Of a stretch of DNA of 64,000 nt, positions 13,601 to 23,774 are shown one piece after another. The stretch spans positions 3,316,845 through 3,380,844 of the forward strand of contig NC_087084.1 of assembly GCF_026151205.1 (NCBI RefSeq), read 5' to 3'. This DNA comes from Bolinopsis microptera (Eukaryota; Ctenophora; Tentaculata; Lobata; Bolinopsidae). The notes beneath the pieces were generated by a model, which was not told the origin of the DNA, searched no databases, and saw nothing but the letters and a program-made list of their open reading frames with translations. Numbering within the stretch: position 1 is the stretch's first letter; every line of letters starts with the position of its first letter. The translations under genes and the position numbers were made by a program.

Positions 13601-13901
13601 ATAAGCTGTTAGATGCTGCGACGATAGTCTGTAGGTACTTTCTCACTAAACTGCAGTTTCTGTTGTTAACTTCAAAAGGGAAATAGCTGTCAATAGAAAT
13701 TACGAATATTCATGACCCACATTAACGTTATTACAATGCTTTACTAATTTCACTAAATATTTAACTAAAACTAATACCATTGACTGACCTGGTCATTAAT
13801 CTCGCTAGGATGTGAGCTGCCAATTTCTACCGACATATGGCTGGAACCACTGTCGTCGTCACTGTTGTTCTCAATCTCCTGAGAGCTTCCTCCCATTGCA
13901 C
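1..13901 (-). CDS. fry: Furry (FRY/FRYL) homologue, C-terminal portion, about 23 exons
   Basis: Furry is a giant HEAT/armadillo-like scaffold that activates NDR/Tricornered kinases in cell polarity and morphogenesis. Exons, 5' to 3' on minus: 13901-13789, about 13519-13379, 13074-12992, 12641-12531, 12252-12154, 9716-9625, 9056-8877, 8187-8053, 7561-7459, about 6906-6650, 6441-6300, 6071-5945, 5713-5513, 4981-4893, 4817-4664, 4048-3882, 3649-3503, 3248-3100, 2843-2680, 2513-2394, 2233-2139, 1860-1725, 437 to beyond base 1. GT..AG boundaries were chosen so that codon phase is kept; all junctions agree except 4893/4817, which I could not resolve. Family blocks recognised: RPLWNYEQIT (13.05 kb), GRSFE|IFRCL across a junction (12.5/12.25 kb), MSWNNFPGVIHLFLKG (6.7 kb), ELPGRSIQ (4.67 kb) and STSQQS..NWRRP (3.9-4.0 kb). 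Family recognition is from memory of human FRY. Both the N-terminal half and the final residues lie outside the exons found. Confidence 0.9.
541..1117. mobile_element. Long-TIR non-autonomous element in a Furry intron
   Basis: A 577-bp foldback. It begins AAGGGGGCCGGGGGGGTC and ends in the reverse complement; the two arms stay matched for roughly 210 bp with few differences (for example ..TCTTCATCAAAATTC.. and ..GGTAGAGGGGAGTGATATC.. on both sides). ATT flanks both ends (538-540, 1118-1120) and is a candidate 3-bp target duplication. There is no open reading frame of note. It lies in the last Furry intron seen here. The superfamily is not assigned. Confidence 0.8.
1140..1634. mobile_element. 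G-run-ended TIR element filled with GGGGAACTTT repeats, 6-bp TSD
   Basis: A 495-bp insertion starting with seven G (1140-1146) then TCCAAGGGGAACTTTGGGGA, and ending with the reverse complement and seven C (1628-1634). TACCTA stands directly outside both ends (1134-1139, 1635-1640), a 6-bp target-site duplication. The interior is mostly tandem GGGGAACTTT/AAAGTTCCCC and GAATAATTTT repeats around a short unique core. The glycine- and proline-rich ORFs here are repeat translations. Same end architecture as the elements at 57192 and 59689. Confidence 0.8.
4164..4262. repeat. Short interspersed repeat, copy 1
   Basis: About 100 bp starting agtgttaaacaaggaactga, nearly identical to 49430-49528. That copy sits as extra sequence in only one arm of the large inverted repeat at 48439-52370, so it is mobile or insertional. 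I see no terminal repeats clear enough to classify it. Confidence 0.65.
4386..4662. repeat. GTTA/GTGA microsatellite abutting a splice donor
   Basis: About 277 bp of GTTA tetranucleotides with a central GTGA block (roughly 4490-4590). On the minus strand the array starts at the donor of the Furry exon 4817-4664, whose exon end CAG is followed by GTAACTAACTAAC, so the intron's first bases are also the first repeat units. Confidence 0.95.
5199..5347. mobile_element. hAT-like MITE, copy 1, 8-bp TSD
   Basis: A 149-bp element with ends TAGGGACAAAAGGatttcgcg and cgcgatttCCTTTTGTCCCTG. It is flanked by GTATGAAG on both sides (5191-5198, 5348-5355), an 8-bp target-site duplication. A second copy in opposite orientation lies at 15163-15310. 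CAGGGA-type ends plus 8-bp duplications are typical of the hAT superfamily (established knowledge). It has no coding capacity and is inserted in a duplicated piece of the Furry exon 5713-5513. Confidence 0.85.
5356..5489. repeat. 20-bp minisatellite carrying CRE and E-box motifs
   Basis: Six full copies of acgtcacaccacgtgtcatg plus partial ends. Each junction makes the palindrome TGACGTCA (seven occurrences) and each unit contains CACGTG (six occurrences). The array lies between a duplicated fragment of a Furry exon end (5166-5198) and the genuine exon end and donor (5513). The motif matches to ATF/CREB and bHLH-Zip sites are visible; function is inference. Confidence 0.9.
7136..7459 (-). repeat. 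Tandem array of a Furry exon end with its splice donor
   Basis: About eight units of roughly 35-55 bp. On minus each contains the last 27 coding bases of the exon 7561-7459 (reading QLAIECLPQ), the donor CAG|GTTAGTGCC, and a spacer that is a C-run of variable length (G-runs of up to about 20 on the plus strand). Only the unit next to 7459 is joined to the rest of the exon. Length variation is mainly in the homopolymer spacer. Confidence 0.9.
7563..7882. repeat. 15-bp minisatellite next to a splice acceptor
   Basis: About 20 units of ttatttacattaatg with few variants. On minus it occupies the polypyrimidine and branch-point zone directly upstream of the acceptor of Furry exon 7561-7459, so this exon is bracketed by tandem arrays on both sides. 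The leucine/methionine/phenylalanine ORF over it is a repeat translation. Confidence 0.95.
10244..11678 (+). pseudogene. Rab GDP-dissociation inhibitor copy, intronless, three frameshifts
   Basis: Starts MAEEYDVVILG and continues with the GDI family signatures LLLDRNGYPGGGSPT, NWNVNLVPKLML, YEKFHLDDVD, INRIR, CHIIIPHNQV and SDLYEPIDDG. GDI extracts prenylated GDP-bound Rab from membranes (family knowledge). The reading frame breaks at about 10271 (extra G in GGGG), about 10722 (extra C in CCCCC) and about 10878 (one base missing). No introns interrupt about 478 codons, against about 445 in typical GDIs. It lies antisense in the Furry intron between exons 12252-12154 and 9716-9625. A processed retrocopy is likely; I saw no clear poly(A) or target duplication. 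Because two breaks are homopolymer +1 changes, sequencing error in an intact gene is an alternative. Confidence 0.75.
11945..11965 (+). repeat. Possible mariner-like terminal fragment
   Basis: tacagggtgacccaaaaatt resembles the ends of the element at 56262-56917 (TACAGGGTGTCCCAAAAAA). No partner end was found nearby, so it is at most a remnant in the Furry intron. Confidence 0.3.
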
Positions 13902-13919
13902 CTGAGGGGTTTAATATTT

Positions 13920-13980
13920 ATCACGTGTCATCATGTCACGTGCATATCACGCGCACGTGCATATCACGTGTCACGTGATC
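13920..13980. repeat. Cluster of CACGTG motifs near a Furry acceptor
   Basis: Five CACGTG hexamers within 60 bp, spaced by short related sequence (tcacgtgcatatcacg and similar). It lies just upstream, on the transcribed minus strand, of Furry exon 13901-13789. The motif density is visible; binding is inference. Confidence 0.5.
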
Positions 13981-14227
13981 AGGTATTGGAGGCTATGTGT
14001 AACGACGTGCTATGGGACATTTACAAAATTAGTTATAAATTACGTCATCCTTCTGCAAGACTTCAATTGTTGGGAGACTGATCTGGGGTAAGGAAAATCG
14101 CACATCACATTCACAATCAGAGGAAATTTTACATTTCGAGTTTCGACTGGCACCACCTTCGAGCAAACTAAAACTAGGGAGATAAAAACAAGAAATCTTG
14201 AACGAAATGTTTGACTATGAAAGTTAA

Positions 14228-14564
14228 AAGTGATGATTATCATATGTAAATTTAATGGAGGAGTGGATTGCTTTCAGAGCCCATCCAAACTTTTATTGCG
14301 ATTTGGGCGTGCTTATACCTTTAAAAGCCACGACCAGCACTGTAAATAGAAAACAGAGTACTTAGAAGGATATTTTATGATAAATTCATGATAATATAGA
14401 CAAAAGGTCGAATGAATTGGGGTTCTTTCCATGCTTATAAAGTATATTTGACGCTGATATTATATTATTATGATCTCGATTCGATTACTTATCTTTACAA
14501 ACACTTACTTATAATGAGTGATGATTATCCCATTAAATTATAAGTGGTTAAGGTAATAACTTAT
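14228..14564. repeat. 337-bp direct repeat, left copy
   Basis: Begins aaagtgatgattatcatatg and ends ggtaataacttat. It matches 20532-20868 in the same orientation over the same length with scattered substitutions. The pair brackets the GPCR gene. No LTR-type TG..CA ends, primer-binding site or gag/pol reading frames were seen between the copies. Confidence 0.8.
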
Positions 14565-15009
14565 TCAAATTATCAAAAAAATTCCCACAATTTCTTTTAT
14601 AACTTTTTGGAAAACCATTGATCGAAAGGCTGATTTTGAATAAGGTATTACTAGACACTGCACTAGTATCGTTATTATTTTTGCTGATTATTATGAACAC
14701 TGTTTTAAAGATACAAACTTTTAAAAGAGGCATTTAACAATTATAAAACCAAATTTAAAAGAAGATAAAAAAGGTAAAACAAAAAAGGAGAAAAAACTAA
14801 TCGTCTGAAATAACGGACAATTTATGAATCTGAATTAAAGTATTGATTGTAATGCTATGTTATTTTAAAATAATTAGAACATTTATTAAATTATTGAATT
14901 ATGCTGATATTTTAGTATTTAGAACATTAATCAAAGATACGACTTTTACGTGTTTTTATAATAATACTAGAATGGCCGTGGTCAAAAGGAGAAAACTAAT
15001 AGTATTCTT

Positions 15010-15660
15010 TGATAGTCACTATCTAACGCTATCTAATGCTATCTAGCGTTAACTGTCGCAATCCGACATGCAACATTGCCCGCTAGATATATAAATAGCG
15101 TTAGTTGTCGCAAACCGACATTCTTCGCTATCTAGCGCTAGATAGCGGCTAGCGCTAGATAGCAGAGACAAAAGGAAATCGCGGCATGTACGGGATCGCG
15201 ATTTTCCCCCTCTTTGCGACAAATTTTATGTGTCGTCTGTTATAAAAATGACAAAAAATCGCGGTATCGTGATTTTTGGCCAAAATAATCGCGATTTTCT
15301 TTTGTCCCTGCTAGATAGGAGTAGATAGCGTGAACTGTCGCAAACCGACATTCTCCGCTAGATAGCGCTATCTAGTGCTATCTAGCGCTAGATGTCGCTG
15401 CGTCAGATGTCGTCACGACATATAGCGCTAGATGGCGCTAGATGTCGCTCACAAAAAGGCCGGATTTTCTATAAAAATAGCGCTAGCTGTCGCCTGGCGA
15501 CAGTGTCGCGTAACTAGCGTTATATGACGCTAGATAGCGTTATCCAGAGCTTATAGATGGCGACATTGGAAGGGTGCCATGCAATTGGCGGCATTTTCGC
15601 TAATTAGCGCTATAGCGTCATCTAGCGTCATCTGACGCTAGATGACGCTAGATGTCGAAT
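15010..15660. repeat. Palindromic TAGCGCTA/GCTATCTAGC-rich region
   Basis: A dense, irregular series of self-complementary words (ctatctagcgctagatag, tagcgcta, gacgctagatgacgctag) interleaved with short unique sequence. A hAT-like MITE is inserted in it at 15163-15310. It holds no coding sequence. It could form extended secondary structure. Confidence 0.65.
15163..15310. mobile_element. hAT-like MITE, copy 2, 8-bp TSD
   Basis: A 148-bp element starting CAGAGACAAAAGGAAATCGC and ending CTTTTGTCCCTG, flanked by CTAGATAG at 15155-15162 and 15311-15318. It is the same family as 5199-5347 but reversed. Confidence 0.85.
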
Positions 15661-16100
15661 TTCAACTATCGGTAAAGAATCCTTTGCTCGAGGGTGACGA
15701 AGGATCGGAAAATATTATAAAATTATAATTTTCAGAAGGAGACCAACACCATCTGTCCTGATTCAAATTCTTCTTGCAGTGAGATAATGGTTTACAAATT
15801 TCATAACCATCCTCTGGAACTATCCTAACGACCACTACGAGGGCAAATTACTTCGCCCTGATAATAAATGACGCTAGATGACGCTAGATGTCGAATTTCA
15901 ACTATCGGTAAAGAACCCTTCGCTCGAGGGTGACGAAGGATAGGAAAATATTATAAAATCATAATTTTCAGGAGGAGACCAACACCATCTGTCCTGATTC
16001 AAATTGTTCTTGCAGTGAGATAATGGTTTACAAATTTCATAACCATCCTTTGGAACTATCCTAACGACCACTACGAGGGCAAATTACTTCGCCAGCTAAT
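15633..16100. repeat. 236-bp tandem duplication
   Basis: Two head-to-tail copies (about 15633-15868 and 15869-16100), each starting with tgacgctagatgacgctag and containing cgaatttcaactatcggtaa and ggagaccaacaccatctgtc. A few substitutions separate them. No coding signal. Confidence 0.85.
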
Positions 16101-16963
16101 AATATTAACGCAAGGAAAGGACTATTTTTACCACAAAATACAAGATAATGCCCGGCACGTGGACTATACAATTTAATCGTCACGTGCACAGGGGGGGCTC
16201 TTACTGAGATTCCTAGCATCAGTTAATTCTTTATATTTTGCTATCATATTCTGTTGGCCGGCAGAGGCGATAAATTTATTAAGTAGCTTAGCACATGGGT
16301 CCTGATGCTTCTTGCAGTTAGACGGTGTTTATTATTAAATTAATTATTTATCAATTATTGTTAAGTTAATTATTACTGTTATTTATAATTTATCACTATT
16401 GATTATACAACAGTCCCTTCAGGACTAAACAGAGCGCTTGCTGAGTTGTAGTTCCTCCTTTAAAGGAACAACAAAAATTACATTCAACAGACGGGAAGTA
16501 CATCATGGATCTCAATGTAATGTTACAGAACGATGATGTACCATTTAATCGTTAAGTTTTCACAAGCATCTGCTCTTACTGAGATTCCAAGCCTATTAGT
16601 TTTAAATACACGCTGTATAGATGTTCTGGTAAACCGCTACAGTCGGTCTTTTGACGTTTTTAAATGTAGATTTATAATAATAATAGTAAGTTGAAATTCA
16701 TTTTAAATGAAGAAGAATCGTCAAAAGGTTGCTCTATATTTTGCATCTTTGACTAAGCTGTTCAGGACCTGGCGAAAACTATAACCGGCAAGTAATAGGA
16801 ATTTTAATTGAAATGCCATTTGCGGGGATATGTGTTAATATTTGTCTACGTTTCACTCGTGAGCTTGCTTTTAGATTAGACGGAGGTGGGTTTGGAATGT
16901 CTTTTAATTTCCAATCACTTTTCAATATCATCTTAGCAAAAATATTTTTTAGATTACGGAGCA
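16101..16963. other. Region upstream of the GPCR, no gene seen
   Basis: AT-rich. Two diverged segments share ctcttactgagattcc (about 16198 and 16572) after an atttaatcgt motif, suggesting an old local duplication. I could not identify a promoter with confidence. Confidence 0.5.
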
Positions 16964-19900
16964 ATGAAACTTGCGACATTATTGATTCTGTTGAAACTTG
17001 GTAAAGCAGAGAGTTTTTCATCACCACAGAGTAGTAGTACTACGACACCAACAATTACCACAGGCACATACAAATCAATAGTTTGGTCCGAAGTTCCAAC
17101 TTCAATTATCCAAGGTAATTATATCACTTATATTATTACGAATACAAATTAAAATCGACTACTACATCAGTTTAAAGACAGTAATTTTTGTTTTGGGTAA
17201 ATTAATGGAAAACACTTCGCAGAATCGTGCAGTTTTACAGAAGACGGAGGATTTTTGAAACAGGTATGTCCGAGACCGAGCGATAGTAAGACATTGTATA
17301 AGTGCCACAACACAGCGGAGTATTATTGGGACTCATGGCGAGGTGTGTCAGCTTTATGTTCAAATGATCCGCACTATTATCAAGCCTGCAGTAGTCACCT
17401 CACTACAGTAGATAATGTGGAGATAACAAATAGCAACATTCTTTGTGGAGGATTTATGTGTAAGATTAGATTGGGTAACATCAGGAACACATTACAACAT
17501 GATTATTCAATTTGCAATGGACAACCTGACTGTGTCAATACAGAACTAGATGAAGAGGGATGCGGCGAAATGATAACTATGCCGAGTGGGAAAAAGATAG
17601 CGTCCAACAAAATCTGTAATGATGAGTGTGATAAAAACAACTGTGAAGATGAGGCTACATGTAACGGATACAGTTACGGTATCTATTGTGACGTTAAGCG
17701 TGAACCAGGAATTGTAAACTACATAGCACCACGCTCAATATGTGATGGATATGAGAGCTGTGTTAACGGAGAGGACGAAGCTAAGTGTACCGTTACTAAT
17801 GAAACACAGTACACTTGTAAACATATTTACAGGACTAAAGTTACAGTACCAGTACACAAATTTACAAGATGTACAGTGTTTAACTATCTCAACGCGTACT
17901 GCGGTGATTCTGCTTCAGAACAAACAAACTGTTCAGATCCCGCCAGAGTAGGGGTATGGTGTCTTGTTAATGGATACTTGTCCTCTGTATCAAAATATAT
18001 GACCTGCTATGAGAATGGTGCAAAGGCAATTTGTGATGATAACTTTGAGAACCAGTGCTTACAAACCTCTATTCAGTGTACTGTTCACAGGCACCTAATG
18101 TGTGATGGTCAACAAGACTGCAATGATAAAAGTGATGAAACTGGTCTTATATGCAACACCACAACACTGGAGAAGTGTGAAAGACGCGGCGGCCAGAAAA
18201 GGGAACTCCCAATACCTCTAGCTTGGTTAAGAGACGGGGTTAAGGACTGTTTGAATGGAATCGACGAAGATGACAGTTGGCCTACTTGTGGGAGCAACAA
18301 ATCATTACGATTTGTTACCAGCAACGACAAGTGCGAAAATGTGTTCCTTTGTCCATGGGGTGACCCTGGATATGTGGAATTTAATAAACTATGCGATGGA
18401 GTTGAAACATGCGGAAATGAAAATAAGATCTGCTCTGAATCCCGCAAACAACCGAAACTGTCCACAGCAGTTTTATCAACTGACAAAAGCATGACAAAGC
18501 ATTTATCATATTGCATAAAGGGGATAAAAAACACTAAAAACTTCAGAAATCATTGCTTCACTATCAGCACGTTTAGATTTTCAAATAAATACGTTTACGG
18601 AGGAACCAATACAACGATTATCCTGCCAAACATTCTTCAAAATTGTGACCACATGTTTGGAGAACAATATTTGTACACTAGTTGTGCAGACAAGTGTTTC
18701 AGTTCCTCTTGTCCATCGAGAAATATCCCTAGATATGAGGCTTGTCCAGGACAATATCAAAATAGAATAGGGACGATAGCCAATAACGAATACCTAACAT
18801 TTGTCACAAAATCATATGAAGATATTTATACGAACAAGTATTTTGTCTGTGACAACAATATCACTTGCATTGATTATTCCCAAGTATGCAATCTCATCGA
18901 TAATTGCGGGGATAGCTCGGATGAGGACAGCTGCACAAATAATTTCAAGTGTGACGGTAGCTACATACCGGTGACAAAGAAATGTGACGGATCATTTGAC
19001 TGCCTGGATTTAACGGACGAATGTAATAACCAGTGTTCAAGACAGATTCTAGAAGGGAATGCTCTCAAATGTTCATCGTTGGTTATAGGATTTCTAGCCA
19101 TCCTGGCAAATCTTATCATCCTGTCCAAAAATACTGGAACTTTGAAGAACTGTAAAACCACAGTAGCTCTGTTCAATAAGTCCCTCATCATGATGATATC
19201 TTTTGGAGACCTTTTAGTTGGTATATACTTATTCGTCATATCAGTTTATGATGGTGTAATCTTCAAGGAACAATATTGTACTCAGCAGATTGGTTGGATT
19301 ATCAGCATCCACTGTTCAATTATTGGTGTTCTCAGCACCATAGGATCTCAAGTCTCGCTTTTTGCTATGTGTGCACTGAGCCTCACCCGAATTTATGGAA
19401 TAAAAAATTCTATGAGAATTCCGGGAGAAGTTACCTTAATGAAATCACTCCAAGTTGCAGGAGGTGTTTTTATGATGACGTTGGCGTCCATTATCATTGC
19501 TGTTATCCCAATTATCTCCAAATTTGAGGATTTCTTCGTCAATGGAGTAAAATATGCAGAAGAGATAAAGGTATTTATTGGAACAATGAACAAGCAGACA
19601 CTCTTTGCCGTCTTTCAAGGATACTTTGGTAGAATGAAAGAAACAACACTAAGTTGGCATTTGATCAACAAAATGATGTCCGAGATTTATTCTCACGATA
19701 ATAGGTATGAAGATTACACAAAAAACATACAAAAGGTAGAATTCTATGGAAACGATGGAGTCTGCCTCTTCAAATATTTTGTCAAAGAAAATGATCCACA
19801 GAGGCACTTGGTATGGGCAATTCTTGCCCTGAACTTTGTTTGCTTCTTTTTCATTACAGCTTCATACTTAATCATTGGCATCATATCTCAAAAATCTTCT

Positions 19901-20341
19901 AAAAGTTTGACTCAGTCAGGAGGGAACCGACAGATAACTCAACGCAATAGAAAAATGAACTTAAGAATCACCATCATCATCACTACAGATTTCCTTTGCT
20001 GGGTGCCCTTCATAGTGATCTGTGTCCTACATTCCCTTGATGTCCTAGATGCAACACCCTGGTATGGCCTGTTTTCCATGATTATTCTACCCATCAACTC
20101 AGTCATAAACCCACTAATCTATGATGACACTGTAACAAACCTTGTTAGCGTACCTATCCAAAGACTCGGAACCCTAATCGCTGGTTCAAGAATTTACCGA
20201 GAGTTAAGTCTAAAGTTTCAACGATTATCAACAGTTAACACCATTGAGCTAGATTGTGTAGCAGTGCAAGACGAAGAAGTTCCAGGCACAGCAGAGATGA
20301 CTGGAGTACGAGACGACAAAGAAATGATTACCCAACTCTGA
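16964..20341 (+). CDS. Class-A GPCR with cysteine-rich LDLa ectodomain (two exons)
   Basis: Exon 1 is 16964-17114 and exon 2 is 17241-20341, joined across a 126-bp GT..AG intron in phase 1; about 1,083 residues. Exon 1 begins MKLATLLILLKLGKA, a signal peptide, then a Ser/Thr-rich stretch. The ectodomain has repeated LDL-receptor class A Ca-binding patterns: CDGYESCVNGEDEAKC, CDGQQDCNDKSDE, CNLIDNCGDSSDEDSC, CDGSFDCLDLTDEC. A seven-helix region follows from about 19070 to 20130, with SFGDLL in TM2, SLTRIYGI in place of a DRY-type end to TM3, CWVPF in TM6 and NSVINPLIY in TM7. This organisation resembles the mollusc GRL101 and relaxin-receptor-like group, but I see no leucine-rich repeats. The ligand is unknown. 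An ATG-only start in exon 2 would miss the signal peptide. Confidence 0.88.
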
Positions 20342-20531
20342 GAAGAACAAGGGAGCTAGGACGAGAGAGACAAAGCTGCATAACAATGACCAAGTTAGAT
20401 GATTATTGATTTATCTCGTAAAATCAGAAATCATCGACTTTAATCTAATATGCTGCATAAGCAGATGGGAGTTGAAAGAAGAAGCAGACAAAATTATTAA
20501 GGAGAGTCAATTAAACAGGACTACGTTTTCA

Positions 20532-20868
20532 AAGTGATGATTATCATATGTAAATTCAATGGAAGAGTGGATTGCTTTTAAGGCCCATCCAAACTTATAA
20601 TGCGATTGGGGTGTGCTTATACCTTTAAAAGCCACCACCAGCACTGTAAGTAGAAAATAGATTACTTAGAAAGGTATTTTATGATCAATTAATGATAATA
20701 TAGACAAAAGGTTGAATGAATTGGGGTTCTTTTCATGCGTATAAAGTATATTTGACGCTAATATTATATTATTGTGATCTCAATTCGATTAATTATCTTT
20801 ACAAACACTTACTTATTATGAGTGATGATTATCCCATTAAATTATAAGTGGTTAAGGTAATAACTTAT
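20532..20868. repeat. 337-bp direct repeat, right copy
   Basis: Same orientation and length as 14228-14564. It begins about 190 bp after the GPCR stop codon. Shared internal marks include gaatgaattggggttctttt and aagtatatttgacgct. Confidence 0.8.
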
Positions 20869-21229
20869 GAAGATATAAATCTGAAAATCAATGAATAGAT
20901 GAAAATTAACGAATGCAAAAAAATAAATATGGACTATAACAATGAAGACAGAAAAAACGTATTAAACCACAACTTGTTAATTTTCGCGTAATAGTTAAGC
21001 AAGAAAAATCTAAGGCACATGCGATAATATTTCGTTCAATAACATTTCTGCTCGACTAAACATGTAATAAGTTGTATTTCTCTAAAACTATAAGTATTAA
21101 CGGACTTAGCTGTTATTTTACTTGGTTCCGTATTCAGGTAGATAACTATAACAGATAACTACAAATTAAAACACGTGTGAGATATGACTTCGAATGACCC
21201 TAAGTATAATTTACGTTCTATTTCAACTC

Positions 21230-22500
21230 CCGGCAAGTTCTTTCTAGAGTTGACTCATCATATGGCTCTGCAAACTAATTGAATGGCTAGCCTTGTAGTC
21301 ACAAAACTACAAGAATAAGGTTTTCTCTCCGGTGTGTGTTCGTTTCTGAGAAGCATGAGGATTGCCCTCTGCGAGCGTGAGTAGACTAACTACAAATATC
21401 ACATTTATAAGTTTCTCTCGAGTGTGTGTTCGTTTGTGATTAGTAAGACGGCTACTCGGCGAGGCTGAGTAGCTACAAATATACATTTATAAGGTTTTTT
21501 TTACTCGGCAGTGTATTCGTTTGTGGAAGCAAGTGCGCCACTTTGCGCGAGGGCTGAGTAGCTACAAATATTCACATTATATGTTTTTTTACCGTGATTG
21601 GGTTCTCGGTAAATTTGGCTCTTCAAAATCGCTTGATCGGCTTAGCTCTTTAGTCAACAAAGCTTCATGGATAGGGTCTCTCTCAGTGTGTTTTGCGTTT
21701 GTGAGAGGAGAAGGCAAGCGCGCACTGTTGCGAGGTGAGTAGCGTACAAAGCATCACATTTTGTAAGGTTTTCTCTCCAGTGTGTGTTCGTTTGTGATAA
21801 ACAAGATTGCTAATTGCGTGGTGAGTAAGCTAAGACAAACCATCACATTTATAAGGTTTCTCTCCAGTGTGTGTTCGTTAAAGTGATTAGTAAGTCTGCT
21901 ACTCTGCGAGGCTGGAGTAGCTACAAAGAATCACATTTAAAGGTTCTCTCCAGGGTGTATTCTTTGTGCGAAGGCAAGATGCCACTTCTCCAGGATGTGA
22001 AGCTTCAAAACAACAACGCACTATATAAGGTTTCTCTCCAGTACGTGTCGCATGACTTCTTCAAATTGCGTTTTCAGACAGATACAGTAATCTTCCAATA
22101 TTAATAGATCGGGAGATATCCACAAGCTTTGAGGGTTGGTATTCAGAGGAGTCATTAGAAAGAGCAGGAGCTGGGACTTGCATTACATTCACCGTTAGGG
22201 TTCACTTTTTTAGTCGTGTCACAAATCTCCGCTTTATAACACTGGCATTACTTCTATTTTTTGTTCTTCGTGTTTAAATCAATTGTGCAGTTCCATTTCC
22301 ATTTCAAAATTTTCGGCTGTTAAAATCTTCGGTTTTATTTCGAGGTCAAGGTTGATATTTTGTGTCATCTTCAAACTTGGACGCATTATTTGGTAGAAGG
22401 ATTGTACTGATGAAAGTGTCGATGGTTGATAGTGATACTTCTTTTTTAACGACTCTCCACATCTTGTGGTCCACATTTCTGCCATCTGAATGGTGTTATC
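21230..22500 (-). pseudogene. Zinc-finger paralogue F, frameshifted throughout
   Basis: The N-terminal region (22500 down to about 22060) and finger codons (about 22040-21330) match paralogue A at 40343-39264, including its C-terminal end near 21230. Single-base insertions and deletions break the frame every few tens of bases, so no long ORF remains. The adjacent non-coding spacer shows the same indels. It may be a true pseudogene or an intact gene in a poorly polished stretch. Confidence 0.7.
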
Positions 22501-23774
22501 ATTACCAAAAAAGTTGATTGTTTATTGTTTAAGTACAGAGTACTTTACCGTAACGTTTTTTGTAATAACTTTTCAACAACCATCTATTTTGAATCGATGT
22601 AATCTAACTAAGTAAAATTGTCATTGTAGTCTGACTTAAATGTTATGATCGGAATTTTGATTTATAGGACAAACAAATTAAAATTTACAACAAAACATTA
22701 TGTATTCGCTCTGGACAATAAGTGGTTGATAAAAAATATCATCGAGTAGGGTCCCCAAATGTTTAACATAATAAATAGTATGCATGAACCAATTCTAAAT
22801 AGCATAAAAGAAACCTTTAACTTTAAATTTAATAACGGGAGAAGCTGTTTTTTTCAGGCTTTAAGGCCTCATGAGAAAGTTCGTTTCAGCATGCGTTTAT
22901 TTCAAAAACATTCTAATTTTAATGTAAAAGTTGACAGGAACAAGATATACTTATGTGGACTGTGGAGGTTTTAAAGAGAAAAATACCTCCATATAAAAGC
23001 GAGCGACCGATTTCAGTCTCGGTATCATTTTGCATTTGCGGAAGGTTATTCAAATTTATGTCATTTCACTTTTGTTTGAAAAAGAGAGACACTGAAAGCG
23101 AGTCCATCTCTGTCCATGGTGGGTTTTGGTCAACTTACTATATATGTAACTATACTATTCTAGAACCTGAGTGTTGATGCCCCCTGGTGGATACGAGAGA
23201 AGTTTTAAAGTTTAAGACTCAAGGCAGAATTGGTAGAAGTGGGTTATATAAAATGAGTCATATATTCTCGCGCAATCGTTAATTTATGAGTGGCTCACAA
23301 AGCCAATTTGAAATTGTCTAAATCTGCACGTGTAAGCAATAGATTTATCAAAATTTAATGCTTTGCAAACTTTGATTTAATTTCAGACAGTCAATGAGGA
23401 GACAGATGGTTATTGGGTGTTGGTACTCGGTAAGAGAAAATATAAAACTGATAATAAGTTTATCATGCTGATCAAGTAAAGAATGTTTGTAAAGCTTTTC
23501 AAAACTTGTTTAATTTTCGGTAATATTAAGCAAGCAAAAATTATAAGGCCACTATGCGAATAAAATTTCGTCAATAACATTTTTGCCTTGAACTAAACAA
23601 GCTAAATAAGTAGTATTTCGCAAAACTATAAGGATAACGACTAGCTGTTATTTTACTTGGTTCCAGATGCTGTATAACTATAACATATAACTACAAATTA
23701 ATCACGTGGTGTGAGATATGGACGATTTCTGAGGATGCACTATAATTATAATTCACCGTGTCCTAGTTTCAACT

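Noticed and set aside
14044-14082. Possible 39-bp Furry exon (acceptor ccccag, donor gtaatt)
   Set aside because: Its phase does not fit the exon starting at 13901 and the peptide shows no family match.
14228-20868. LTR retrotransposon around the GPCR
   Set aside because: The repeats lack TG..CA ends, and no primer-binding site, polypurine tract or gag/pol frames are present between them.
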